Below are positions 18,818 to 26,769 of a DNA stretch of 58,509 nucleotides, piece after piece. The DNA is taken from positions 1 to 58,509 of the forward strand of contig CAXGAP010000003.1 in assembly GCA_964008075.1 (NCBI GenBank), read 5' to 3'. A model generated the notes under the pieces. That model saw only the letters and a list, made by a program, of their open reading frames with translations, was not told where the DNA came from and did no database searches. The translations under genes and the position numbers were made by a program. Source of the stretch: UBA724 sp964008075 (GTDB lineage: Bacteria; Bacteroidota; Bacteroidia; Flavobacteriales; Flavobacteriaceae). Every line of letters begins with the position of its first letter. Within the stretch, counting starts at the first letter, position 1.

Positions 18818-19993
18818 ATGGAATCCAATTCAAAACGTGTCGTTGTTGGGCTTTCTGGGGGAGTCGATTCGAGTGTTACAGCCTTTCTGTTGCAAGAACA
18901 GGGCTATGAGGTGATTGGCTTGTTTATGAAAAATTGGCATGACAATAGTGTTACGATCTCCAAAGAGTGCCCTTGGTTAGAAGATAGCTATGACGCAATG
19001 CTCGTTGCTGAAAAGCTTGGTATTCCCTTTCAAACAGTGGATTTGAGTGAGGAATATAAGCAGAGAATTGTCGATTATATGTTCGCTGAATATGAACGTG
19101 GTCGAACACCAAACCCTGATGTTTTGTGCAATCGCGAAATCAAATTTGACGTGTTTCTCAAAATTGCATTGGAGTTAGGGGCAGACTACATCGCGACAGG
19201 TCACTATTGTCGTAAAGGGCAAGTTGAGAAGGATGGGGCTACTTATTACCAGTTATTGGCAGGAGTGGACAATAATAAAGATCAATCTTATTTTTTGTGT
19301 CAGCTCAACCAAGAACAATTGTCCAAAACACTATTTCCGTTAGGGGAGTTGACCAAACCAAAGGTGCGTACCATTGCCAAAGAGCAAGGATTGGTTACTG
19401 CCGAAAAGCGAGATTCACAAGGGTTGTGCTTTGTAGGAAAGGTCAGTTTGCCAGATTTTTTACAGCAGCAACTCGCAGTCAAGAAGGGTCGAATTCTGCA
19501 AGTGGCACACGATCACCCTATGTATCAAACCAAAAGGGAAAATACACCAGAAAGTCTTGCTGAAAAATACACCTATACTTCTGCTGATGGACCTGAAGTA
19601 GGTGATCACAAGGGAGCTCATTTTTTCACTGTTGGACAGCGTAAAGGGTTGGCTGTCGGTGGTACCAAAGAACCTTTATTCGTATTGGCTACAGATGTGA
19701 AGGAGAATATTATCTATGTAGGCGAAGGAAAAGCGCACTCAGGGCTGTATCGCTCTGCTTTATGGATTGATAAGGAAGATATTCATTGGATACGAAGAGA
19801 TTTGATTCCCCAAAAGTCTATCGTTGTAAAGGCTCGCGTTCGCTATCGTCAGCCATTGGTAAAAGCAACCCTACATCCAACAGCCAAAGGCTTGTATTTG
19901 GTCTTTGACAAACCACAGTCAGCCATAGCAGCAGGGCAATTTGCCGCTTGGTATTTTGATGATGAACTGATCGGGTCGGGAGTTATTGGGTAA
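18818..19993 (+). CDS. mnmA: tRNA-specific 2-thiouridylase MnmA
   Basis: A 391-residue enzyme that 2-thiolates wobble uridine 34 in tRNA Lys, Glu and Gln, using sulfur relayed from a cysteine desulfurase. The PP-loop VVVGLSGGVDSSVTAFLLQ is at the N-terminus. The two catalytic cysteines are present: Cys104 in NPDVLCNREIKF and Cys204 in DSQGLCFVGKV. The central and C-terminal beta domains include GPEVGDHKGAHFFTVGQRKGL and ARVRYRQP. It ends the plus-strand guaA-to-mnmA run and converges on lysA; the 106-bp gap holds only a weak imperfect hairpin near 20045-20067. Confidence 0.97.
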   Translation: MESNSKRVVVGLSGGVDSSVTAFLLQEQGYEVIGLFMKNWHDNSVTISKECPWLEDSYDAMLVAEKLGIPFQTVDLSEEYKQRIVDYMFAEYERGRTPNPDVLCNREIKFDVFLKIALELGADYIATGHYCRKGQVEKDGATYYQLLAGVDNNKDQSYFLCQLNQEQLSKTLFPLGELTKPKVRTIAKEQGLVTAEKRDSQGLCFVGKVSLPDFLQQQLAVKKGRILQVAHDHPMYQTKRENTPESLAEKYTYTSADGPEVGDHKGAHFFTVGQRKGLAVGGTKEPLFVLATDVKENIIYVGEGKAHSGLYRSALWIDKEDIHWIRRDLIPQKSIVVKARVRYRQPLVKATLHPTAKGLYLVFDKPQSAIAAGQFAAWYFDDELIGSGVIG

Positions 19994-20099
19994 ATTAAAA
20001 CTGCAAACCTGCTCTAAAATGTACTACGACATCGTTAAGTGTAAACGCCTTTAGCAATTAAAAGCGTAAATAGATAAATAAGAATTGTTCAGTAAATTC

Positions 20100-21326
20100 T
20101 TACGAAACCTTCACTGCAGCGAGGTCTAACAAAACTTGATTTTGGATTAAATCCTCAAATTGTTCTGCTTTACGAATCAATTTGGCTTTGCCTTGATGCC
20201 ATAGAACTTCTGCTGGGCGAAAGCGAGCATTGTAGTTACTCGCCATCGAAAAACAATAGGCACCTGCGTTGTGAAAACACAATAAATCACCTTCCGAAAT
20301 TTCGTTGATTCTTTGATTGTTAGCAAAAGTATCTGTTTCGCAGATGTAGCCCACTACAGAGTAAAATCGCTCTCTTCCGTTTGTATTGGAAATATTTTCG
20401 ATATGATGTTGTGAGCCATACAGCATGGGTCGAATCAGATGGTTAAATCCACTATTGACTTGCGCAAATACTGTTGAAGTCGTTTGCTTCACTACGTTGA
20501 CTTGGGTGAGAAAGTATCCAGCCTCACTGACCAAAAACTTTCCTGGTTCAAAAGCCAAAGTCAGGTTTTTGCCATAATCTTCACAAAACGACTGAAAACG
20601 TTCCCCTAGTTTTTCTCCCAATTCTTCTATATTGGTTTCAATATCATTTGGGTAATAGGGGACCTTAAATCCACTGCCAAAGTCTAAAAAATCAAGGTTG
20701 TCAAACGATTTTGCAGTTGTAAACAAAATTTCAGCGGCATGCAAAAACACATCAATATCAAGGATATCACTTCCTGTATGCATGTGAATACCATTGATAC
20801 GCATTCCTGTATTTTCGACAATCCGAACAATGTGTGGTAGTTGATGGATGCTAATCCCAAACTTTGAATCAATATGCCCCACTGAGATATTAGCATTGCC
20901 ACCTGCCATCACATGGGGATTGATACGAACACAGACTGGCACTTCAGGGTGTTTACTGCCAAACTGCTCGAGTAGGGTAAGATTATCGATATTGATTTGC
21001 ACTCCAAGTGCACCTGCTTGCTCTAGCTCCTCAAGAGAAACTCCATTGGGTGTAAAGATTATCTTCTGTGCTGGTACGCCTGCGTAGAGACCCAACTTGA
21101 CTTCTTGAATCGACACAGTGTCGAGTCCAGCACCCAGGCTGTGCAAATAGCTAAGGATATTGACATTTGACAGCGCCTTCACAGCATAGTTGATTCGTAA
21201 TTGCGATACATGCTGAAACGCTTTAGATAAACGCGTGTACTGATCTTTTATTTTCTCAGCGTCATAGACATAGATTGGACTCCCAAATTGATTTGCTATT
21301 GATGTCAATACAGAATTTTCCATCAT
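20100..21326 (-). CDS. lysA: Diaminopimelate decarboxylase
   Basis: A 408-residue fold-III PLP enzyme making lysine from meso-diaminopimelate. The PLP lysine is in RINYAVKALSNVNIL. RINPHVMAGGNANISVGHIDSKFGI and IHMHTGSDI bind the phosphate and substrate, the glycine-rich LDFGSGFKVPYY follows, and the cysteine that completes the dimer active site is in YICETDTFA. Two adjacent ATGs could start it; the first is reported. It shares the lysine/peptidoglycan branch with dapD at 30-31 kb. Confidence 0.96.
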   Translation of the reverse strand: MMENSVLTSIANQFGSPIYVYDAEKIKDQYTRLSKAFQHVSQLRINYAVKALSNVNILSYLHSLGAGLDTVSIQEVKLGLYAGVPAQKIIFTPNGVSLEELEQAGALGVQINIDNLTLLEQFGSKHPEVPVCVRINPHVMAGGNANISVGHIDSKFGISIHQLPHIVRIVENTGMRINGIHMHTGSDILDIDVFLHAAEILFTTAKSFDNLDFLDFGSGFKVPYYPNDIETNIEELGEKLGERFQSFCEDYGKNLTLAFEPGKFLVSEAGYFLTQVNVVKQTTSTVFAQVNSGFNHLIRPMLYGSQHHIENISNTNGRERFYSVVGYICETDTFANNQRINEISEGDLLCFHNAGAYCFSMASNYNARFRPAEVLWHQGKAKLIRKAEQFEDLIQNQVLLDLAAVKVS

Positions 21327-21339
21327 TTAAAATTTGCTA

Positions 21340-21369
21340 CAAATCTAGCTTTGTCAACACTGAAATCAA
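21340..21369 (-). promoter_or_regulatory. Promoter of lysA (TTG, 19 bp, TAGATTTG)
   Basis: On the minus strand TTG (21369-21367) and TAGATTTG (21347-21340) match the Bacteroidota consensus with 19 bp spacing. The -7 box ends 13 nt before the first lysA ATG. It forms a divergent promoter region with sucC. Confidence 0.65.
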
Positions 21370-21442
21370 AGTACTTTTTACTTTATTATAAAAATACAAC
21401 AAAATGTTATAAATGTAACAAAAACAAAAATAGATTTGACTA

Positions 21443-21471
21443 TTGTTATCGATGTTTGTTTTCTATTTTTG
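21443..21471 (+). promoter_or_regulatory. Promoter of sucC (TTG, 18 bp, TATTTTTG)
   Basis: TTG at 21443-21445 and TATTTTTG at 21464-21471 match the consensus with 18 bp spacing. The box ends 18 nt before the sucC ATG. Confidence 0.68.
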
Positions 21472-21489
21472 CAATAAACAAACAATACT

Positions 21490-22683
21490 ATGAACGTACA
21501 CGAGTACCAAGCCAAAGAAATTTTATCATCTTTTGGTGTTCGCATTCAAAGAGGCAAGGTTGCCCATACCACCAAAAATGCATTAACAGTTGCCCAAGAG
21601 CTTTCCAAAGAGACAGGAACCTCTTGGTTTGTTGTTAAAGCACAAATACATGCAGGAGGACGTGGTAAAGGTGGTGGTGTGAAACTGGCCAGAGGGATTG
21701 ACAAAGTCGAGGAGGTTGTTGACAGTATTTTGGGGATGGATTTAGTTACTCCTCAAACCCCTCCAGAGGGCAAACGTGTACATCAAGTTTTGATTGCTGA
21801 GGATGTGTATTATCCCGGAGCGTCTGAGCCAGAGGAGTACTATATGTCTGTATTGCTCAATCGATCGACAGGTCGTAATATGATTATGTATTCGACTGAA
21901 GGAGGTGTAGATATTGAGACAGTTGCTGAGGAAACACCTCATTTGATTTTTACAGAAGACATTGACCATGCAGTTGGTTTAATGCCTTTTCAGGCGCGTC
22001 GTATTGCGTTTAATTTAGGTCTTTCGGGCAATGCGTTTAAAGAAATGACACGTTTTGTAACAGCCTTGTATTCAGCCTATGTTCAGTCCGATTCTTCACT
22101 CTTTGAAATCAATCCTGTACTCAAAACGTCAGATGAAAAAATCTTGGCAGTCGATGCCAAAGTATCTTTGGACGACAATGCTTTATTTCGACATAAAGAC
22201 TATCAGATACTTCGTGATATAAGAGAAGAAAACCCTGTTGAGGTAGAAGCCAAAGAAGTGGGTCTAAACTATGTTGCTCTTGATGGCAATGTTGGGTGTA
22301 TGGTCAATGGAGCAGGTCTGGCAATGGCAACAATGGATCTGATCAAGCAAGCAGGTGGCGAACCAGCAAACTTTCTTGATGTTGGAGGAACTGCTGACGC
22401 AGCGAGAGTCGAAATAGCTTTTCGATTGATCCTCAAAGATCCTAAAGTAAAAGCGATATTAATCAATATTTTTGGAGGGATTGTTCGTTGCGATCGCGTA
22501 GCTCAGGGTATTGTTGATGCCTATAAAAACATGGGCGATAGTATACAAGTTCCCATCATTGTTCGCCTACAAGGTACCAATGCCGACATCGCTAAAGAAT
22601 TGATTGACAACTCTGGGTTGGCTGTTCACACTGCAGTTTTGTTCCAAGAAGCTGCTGACAAAGTACAGGAAGTTCTTCATTAA
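21490..22683 (+). CDS. sucC: Succinyl-CoA synthetase beta subunit (ADP-forming)
   Basis: A 397-residue ATP-grasp subunit of the TCA-cycle enzyme that couples succinyl-CoA cleavage to ATP formation. It begins MNVHEYQAKEILSSFGV. VKAQIHAGGRGKGGGVKLAR contacts nucleotide, LFEINPV and VDAKVSLDDNA bind metal, and FLDVGGTADA and LINIFGGIVRCDRVAQGI bind phosphate and subunit partner. The alpha subunit sucD is not adjacent, which is common in Bacteroidota. Followed by an inverted repeat and the heat-shock gene. Confidence 0.97.
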   Translation: MNVHEYQAKEILSSFGVRIQRGKVAHTTKNALTVAQELSKETGTSWFVVKAQIHAGGRGKGGGVKLARGIDKVEEVVDSILGMDLVTPQTPPEGKRVHQVLIAEDVYYPGASEPEEYYMSVLLNRSTGRNMIMYSTEGGVDIETVAEETPHLIFTEDIDHAVGLMPFQARRIAFNLGLSGNAFKEMTRFVTALYSAYVQSDSSLFEINPVLKTSDEKILAVDAKVSLDDNALFRHKDYQILRDIREENPVEVEAKEVGLNYVALDGNVGCMVNGAGLAMATMDLIKQAGGEPANFLDVGGTADAARVEIAFRLILKDPKVKAILINIFGGIVRCDRVAQGIVDAYKNMGDSIQVPIIVRLQGTNADIAKELIDNSGLAVHTAVLFQEAADKVQEVLH

Positions 22684-22706
22684 ATAGACATTTTGTCATA
22701 TAAAAT

Positions 22707-22739
22707 GAATAAATAAATGCCATTATGGCATATTTATTC
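22707..22739. repeat. Imperfect inverted repeat between sucC and the small heat-shock gene
   Basis: The arms GAATAAATAAATGCCAT and ATGGCATATTTATTC are complementary except for a 2-nt bulge and are separated by one base. There is no T tract directly after it, so it is not a classical intrinsic terminator. It could be an operator for the heat-shock gene, 50 bp upstream of that start, or a weak bidirectional transcript end for sucC. Confidence 0.6.
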
Positions 22740-22788
22740 GTTTGGTTCATCATTTGATTTATTACTATCAAACTTAAAAATTAATATT

Positions 22789-23214
22789 ATGAACATTATT
22801 CGAAGAACAACACCTTGGTTTCCATCGCTTTTTGATGATTTTTTTAATCGTGAATTTGGCATTGATGTCAATGATAGAACATATCAAAAGCCAGCAGTTA
22901 ACATCATAGAGAAAAACAATGCGTTTTTCATAGAACTGGTCGCTCCTGGTAAAGAAAAAAATGATTTTGATCTGGCGTTAGAAAATGATACGTTAACGAT
23001 TTCAACGACTTCTGAAAAAGAATTAAGTGAGGAAAATGCTCTCATTATGCGCAAGGAGTTTGACTATGCGTCATTTCAGCGCAGCTTTCGTATTCCTGAA
23101 ACAATTGATACTGATAACATCAAAGCCAATTATAAAAATGGTTTGCTATCGATTGAACTTCCCAAACGTAAAGAAGCTATCCTTGAGCCTAAAAAGGTGA
23201 TTAAAATCAACTAA
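22789..23214 (+). CDS. Small heat-shock protein (Hsp20/alpha-crystallin family)
   Basis: A 141-residue ATP-independent holdase. The N-terminus MNIIRRTTPWFPSLFDDFFNR is typical of bacterial Hsp20. The alpha-crystallin domain covers about residues 35-130 (PAVNIIEKNNAFFIELVAPG through YKNGLLSIELPKRKE), with the GLLSIELPK beta-strand and a basic C-terminal tail bearing the VIKIN anchor motif. The in-frame start 24 codons upstream is rejected as non-conserved. No TAnnTTTG box is visible ahead of it, so it may use another control, possibly the inverted repeat upstream. A strong terminator follows. Confidence 0.94.
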   Translation: MNIIRRTTPWFPSLFDDFFNREFGIDVNDRTYQKPAVNIIEKNNAFFIELVAPGKEKNDFDLALENDTLTISTTSEKELSEENALIMRKEFDYASFQRSFRIPETIDTDNIKANYKNGLLSIELPKRKEAILEPKKVIKIN

Positions 23215-23218
23215 TTTG

Positions 23219-23247
23219 AAAACCAGCCCTCGGGCTGGTTTTTTTAT
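23219..23247 (+). terminator. Intrinsic terminator after the small heat-shock gene
   Basis: A perfect 11-bp inverted repeat (AAAACCAGCCC and GGGCTGGTTTT) is separated by only TC and runs into seven or more T residues. It starts 4 bp after the heat-shock stop codon. Confidence 0.93.
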
Positions 23248-23297
23248 TTTACTGTTTGTAATTTTTTGGCATTAGGGTTTTGCATTTTCTTCATTGC

Positions 23298-23600
23298 TTA
23301 GTGATTGCTTGACTTTTGGCTTGACAATTTATTTCTGCCGAGTAAATCCATAGCTGATTGAATCATCAGGATTGGATTTCGAGCAAATGCATTATAATAG
23401 AAAGTCGCTCTAATCGTTCTCAATAAAATATCACGTGATGGTCCAAGTTCAGAGTTGATTTCATTTAATAGCCCTCTCACTTTTTCAAGCACCTCCCTTT
23501 TGGGAGTCTGAATGATATAGTTCGAATTGTCTTCGGTTTCGCTCAAAATTGTGAAAGTGGAAGCATATATTTTTCCTTCTAAAGAGAATTTTTCATTCAT
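23298..23600 (-). CDS. Small hypothetical protein downstream of uvrB
   Basis: A 100-residue soluble protein I do not recognise. It starts at ATG (MNEKFSLEGKIYASTFTIL); a GTG two codons upstream is also possible. It has a short beta-rich N-terminal half and a helical C-terminal half (LLRTIRATFYYNAFARNPILM) ending in a polar, serine-rich tail. There is no signal peptide, transmembrane segment or cysteine. It lies 36 bp after the uvrB stop on the same strand and could be read through from it. Base composition resembles the neighbours. The frame looks genuine because it fills the gap between uvrB and the terminator and has ordinary codon use. Confidence 0.55.
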   Translation of the reverse strand: MNEKFSLEGKIYASTFTILSETEDNSNYIIQTPKREVLEKVRGLLNEINSELGPSRDILLRTIRATFYYNAFARNPILMIQSAMDLLGRNKLSSQKSSNH

Positions 23601-23636
23601 TGTCACTGTTACTGTGCAAAAAACATCTTACACTTG

Positions 23637-25619
23637 TTAAAATTTCAAATGGTCTTGAAAACTTTTCATCAGATCACGCAGTCGTGCTGCTTCGACAAAA
23701 TCTAGATCTTTCGCAGCGACTTCCATTGCTTTTCGTGTTTCCCTAATTTGTTTCTGAATTTGTTCTACACTCATATATTCCAATTCGGGCTCTGCTGCTT
23801 GCTGAATTTGTTCTACCTTTTCATTATCATATCCAAAAACTCCTTCAACAGCTTTATTTAATGGCGTCGGGGTGATGCCATGTTTTTCGTTGAAAGTAAG
23901 TTGTTTTTCCCGCCGATAATTGGTTTCATCAATTGTTTTTTGCATGCTTTTGGTGATTTTATCAGCATACATAATGGCTTTCCCATTCAAATGCCTAGCT
24001 GCCCGACCTACTGTTTGTGTTAGCGATCGAGCAGATCGCAAAAAACCCTCTTTGTCTGCATCGATGATGGCTACCAACGACACCTCTGGCAGGTCTAAGC
24101 CTTCCCGAAGTAGATTGACACCAATCAAAACATCAAACAACCCTCGTCGTAAATCTTGCATGATTTCTACACGTTCTAGCGTATCAATATCACTGTGGAT
24201 ATAACGACATCTGATCGAAATACGAGATAGATATTTGGTCAATTCTTCTGCCATTCGCTTCGTTAGGGTAGTGACCAGCACACGTTCATCTGCCTCTGCA
24301 CGAACCTGAATTTCCTCTACCAAATCATCGATTTGATTTTGACTTGGACGAACCTCAATGATTGGATCCAACAGCCCTGTAGGACGAATGATTTGCTCCA
24401 CATAAACACCCTCTGTCTGTTCCAGTTCGTAATCAGCAGGAGTGGCACTCACATAAATCACTTGGTTTTGAAGAGACTCAAATTCTTCATATTTCAATGG
24501 TCGGTTGTCCATAGCAGCAGGTAGTCGAAACCCATATTCAACTAGGTTTTCTTTCCGACTTCGGTCACCTCCATACATTGCATGTACTTGTGAAAGAGTA
24601 ACATGACTTTCATCAACAATCATTAGATAATCCTCGGGAAAGTAGTCCAAAAGACAAAAAGGACGTGTACCTGGCGCTCGACCGTCGATATAGCGTGAAT
24701 AGTTTTCGATCCCCGAGCAATAACCCAACTCCCGAATCATTTCTAAATCAAAGTTGGTTCGCTCCTCCAACCTAGTAGCTTCCAAGTGCTTGCCGACTTC
24801 TTTAAAGTAACCCACTTGCGCAACCAAATCATCTTGGATTTGATGAATTGCATTTTGTAACACATCAGGCGATGTGACAAACATGTTTGCAGGGTATATG
24901 GTGAGTTTATCAAATTTTTCCTTGATTTTATTTGAAATTGGATCAAAGCATTCAATGGCTTCGATTTCATCACCAAAAAAGTGGATTTTAAACGCATGAT
25001 CGGCATAGCTTGGGAAAATATCAACAATATCCCCCTTCACGCGAAAGGTGCCATGAAGAAAATCAGCTGTGGTTCGAGCGTATAAGCTTTGCACCAGTCG
25101 ATGTAAAAACGCAGTGCGAGCAATGACCTGACCCACCTCTACGCTAATCACATTTTTTCGAAATTCGATTGGGTTTCCAATCCCATATAAGCACGACACT
25201 GATGCGACTACCAATACATCTCTTCGACCTGATAATAGGGAAGAGGTTGTACTCAGTCTTAGCTTTTCAATTTCTTCGTTAATAGACAAGTCTTTTTCAA
25301 TATAAGTTCCAGTTGTGGGGATGTATGCCTCAGGCTGATAATAATCGTAATAGGAAACAAAGTATTCAACAGCGTTCTCAGGAAAAAACTGCTTAAACTC
25401 AGCGTATAGTTGAGCAGCAAGGGTTTTGTTGTGCGCAAGCACCAAGGTGGGTCGTTGCACCTTTTCGATAACATTGGCAACAGTAAATGTTTTTCCCGAT
25501 CCTGTGACACCCATGAGTGTTTGAAATTTATCACGACTCTCCAATCCCTCTGTGAGTTGTTGAATCGCTTCTGGCTGATCGCCTGTTGGCTTGAAATCGG
25601 AAACAATATGAAACTTCAT
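23637..25619 (-). CDS. uvrB: Excinuclease ABC subunit B
   Basis: A 660-residue nucleotide-excision-repair helicase that receives damage from UvrA and recruits UvrC. It starts MKFHIVSDFKPTGDQPEAI; ten upstream codons are rejected because the promoter overlaps them. Walker A is TLMGVTGSGKTFTVANV, the beta-hairpin begins YFVSYYDYYQPEAYIPTTGTYIEKD, and the Walker B region is LMIVDESHVTL. VLIGVNLLREGLDLPEVSLV and SLTQTVGRAARH are motifs V-VI, and the C-terminal UVR motif (DLDFVEAARLRDLMKSF) interacts with UvrC. Complete. Confidence 0.98.
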   Translation of the reverse strand: MKFHIVSDFKPTGDQPEAIQQLTEGLESRDKFQTLMGVTGSGKTFTVANVIEKVQRPTLVLAHNKTLAAQLYAEFKQFFPENAVEYFVSYYDYYQPEAYIPTTGTYIEKDLSINEEIEKLRLSTTSSLLSGRRDVLVVASVSCLYGIGNPIEFRKNVISVEVGQVIARTAFLHRLVQSLYARTTADFLHGTFRVKGDIVDIFPSYADHAFKIHFFGDEIEAIECFDPISNKIKEKFDKLTIYPANMFVTSPDVLQNAIHQIQDDLVAQVGYFKEVGKHLEATRLEERTNFDLEMIRELGYCSGIENYSRYIDGRAPGTRPFCLLDYFPEDYLMIVDESHVTLSQVHAMYGGDRSRKENLVEYGFRLPAAMDNRPLKYEEFESLQNQVIYVSATPADYELEQTEGVYVEQIIRPTGLLDPIIEVRPSQNQIDDLVEEIQVRAEADERVLVTTLTKRMAEELTKYLSRISIRCRYIHSDIDTLERVEIMQDLRRGLFDVLIGVNLLREGLDLPEVSLVAIIDADKEGFLRSARSLTQTVGRAARHLNGKAIMYADKITKSMQKTIDETNYRREKQLTFNEKHGITPTPLNKAVEGVFGYDNEKVEQIQQAAEPELEYMSVEQIQKQIRETRKAMEVAAKDLDFVEAARLRDLMKSFQDHLKF

Positions 25620-25625
25620 AGCATA

Positions 25626-25656
25626 CAAAAATACCATAATTTCAGGCACTGCTCAA
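25626..25656 (-). promoter_or_regulatory. Promoter of uvrB (TTG, 20 bp, TATTTTTG)
   Basis: On the minus strand TTG (25656-25654) and TATTTTTG (25633-25626) match the consensus with 20 bp spacing. The -7 box ends 6 nt before the uvrB ATG, implying an almost leaderless mRNA. The element lies back to back with the promoter of the divergent kinase-like gene. Confidence 0.68.
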
Positions 25657-25662
25657 TTGATG

Positions 25663-25697
25663 TTGCCCATAACATTGGGCAAAAGCCATTACTTTTG
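25663..25697 (+). promoter_or_regulatory. Promoter of the kinase-like gene (TTG, 24 bp, TACTTTTG)
   Basis: TACTTTTG at 25690-25697 is an exact -7 match ending 4 nt before the ATG. The nearest plausible TTG is at 25663-25665, a slightly long 24-bp spacing. The divergent arrangement with uvrB leaves only 82 bp between the two start codons. Confidence 0.55.
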
Positions 25698-25701
25698 CAC
25701 T

Positions 25702-26769
25702 ATGGCATCTAATGATAAATTAATTACAACAAAAAAACCAAGCTATCCAATTAGCCCTTTTTTAGTTGATTATTTAGCTCATTACAACAGAACTGCTCCA
25801 TTTCCAATTTCCTATCATGACTTGGAGCGTTTTTCTGGTTCCGTTTCTGTGATGGACAAAAATGATAATGACACCTTATGGGTTCGTGTTTTTTACAATG
25901 ACAGTGAACGTCATGAAATTGATGACAATTTGAAACGTATATACACCCTTCTTTTGTCTGATGGAAGTACTGACATGGTTAGGTTTTTGAATGTGGATGC
26001 GATTGATTACTGCACTTTTGGAAATTCAAAACCATTTCGAATCAAAATCCGAAACATCTTAAACGACAATTTCGTTTATTTCTATATAAAAAAAGCAGAT
26101 GCCTCTCGTGCTTATGGTTTGGAGTTTGAGCACATGCTATCTCCTTATAATCTAAATTTTTTGGTACATGAGGATACCTTGGTAGAGGAGCATATTGCTG
26201 GAATACCTGGTGATGAATTTATTTCAAACTATTTGCCAAAGTGTTCCAACAGCGAGAAGAGTCAAATTGCCAAACAATTTGTAAAATTCAATGAAAGATG
26301 TATGATTCGTCTCTTGGGTGATATGCGTTCCTACAATTATGTCATCGTGCCAACCCATGACTTCGATCAAGTTGTTTATAAAATACGTTCAATTGATTTT
26401 GACCAGCAGTCCTATGAAGCCAAGTTAAAGGTATATCGACCCCAATTTTTTAAAGAAAATTTCCCAATGGTTGAATTGGTTCGTAATTATTTAGATAAAA
26501 ATGCTGTTGATCAATATAAAATTGAAGAAAGAGCGATTATCGCCAAACGAATTTTGAGCACAGAGACTCGTCTAACACAACTGATGAAATGTATGCTGAA
26601 AGATGAACTCTCAACGCCTGAGAATGTGAAACAACTCAAGTCTGAAATCTATGCGTATATCCCTGATAAAAACTTCAATAACAGTTTTAATATGGGCGGA
26701 ATAGTACGAGCAGCATTTGAATTTGTGAAGCGGAATTACGAAAATCACGAGATGCTTCGCAATGATTAA
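25702..26769 (+). CDS. Uncharacterised protein with kinase-like motifs
   Basis: A 355-residue soluble protein, not assigned to a named family. Several segments recall an eukaryotic-like or aminoglycoside-type kinase fold: VYFYIKKADASRAYGLEFEHM (Lys130/131 as a possible ATP-contacting lysine, Glu141/143 as its helix-C partner), EEHIAGIPGDEF at 162-173 like a hinge, GDMRSYNYVIV at 206-216 (Asp207 and Asn212 as in a catalytic loop), and IRSIDFD at 228-234 (Asp232 or Asp234 as metal ligand). The C-terminal 100 residues are helical. It is divergent from uvrB and converges on the next gene with a shared TTAA at the stops. The kinase reading is an inference from motif spacing only. Confidence 0.7.
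   Translation: MASNDKLITTKKPSYPISPFLVDYLAHYNRTAPFPISYHDLERFSGSVSVMDKNDNDTLWVRVFYNDSERHEIDDNLKRIYTLLLSDGSTDMVRFLNVDAIDYCTFGNSKPFRIKIRNILNDNFVYFYIKKADASRAYGLEFEHMLSPYNLNFLVHEDTLVEEHIAGIPGDEFISNYLPKCSNSEKSQIAKQFVKFNERCMIRLLGDMRSYNYVIVPTHDFDQVVYKIRSIDFDQQSYEAKLKVYRPQFFKENFPMVELVRNYLDKNAVDQYKIEERAIIAKRILSTETRLTQLMKCMLKDELSTPENVKQLKSEIYAYIPDKNFNNSFNMGGIVRAAFEFVKRNYENHEMLRND

Noticed and set aside
20045..20067. Hairpin between mnmA and lysA as a terminator
   Set aside because: The stem is short, has a mismatch and lacks a T tract; too weak to list as a terminator.
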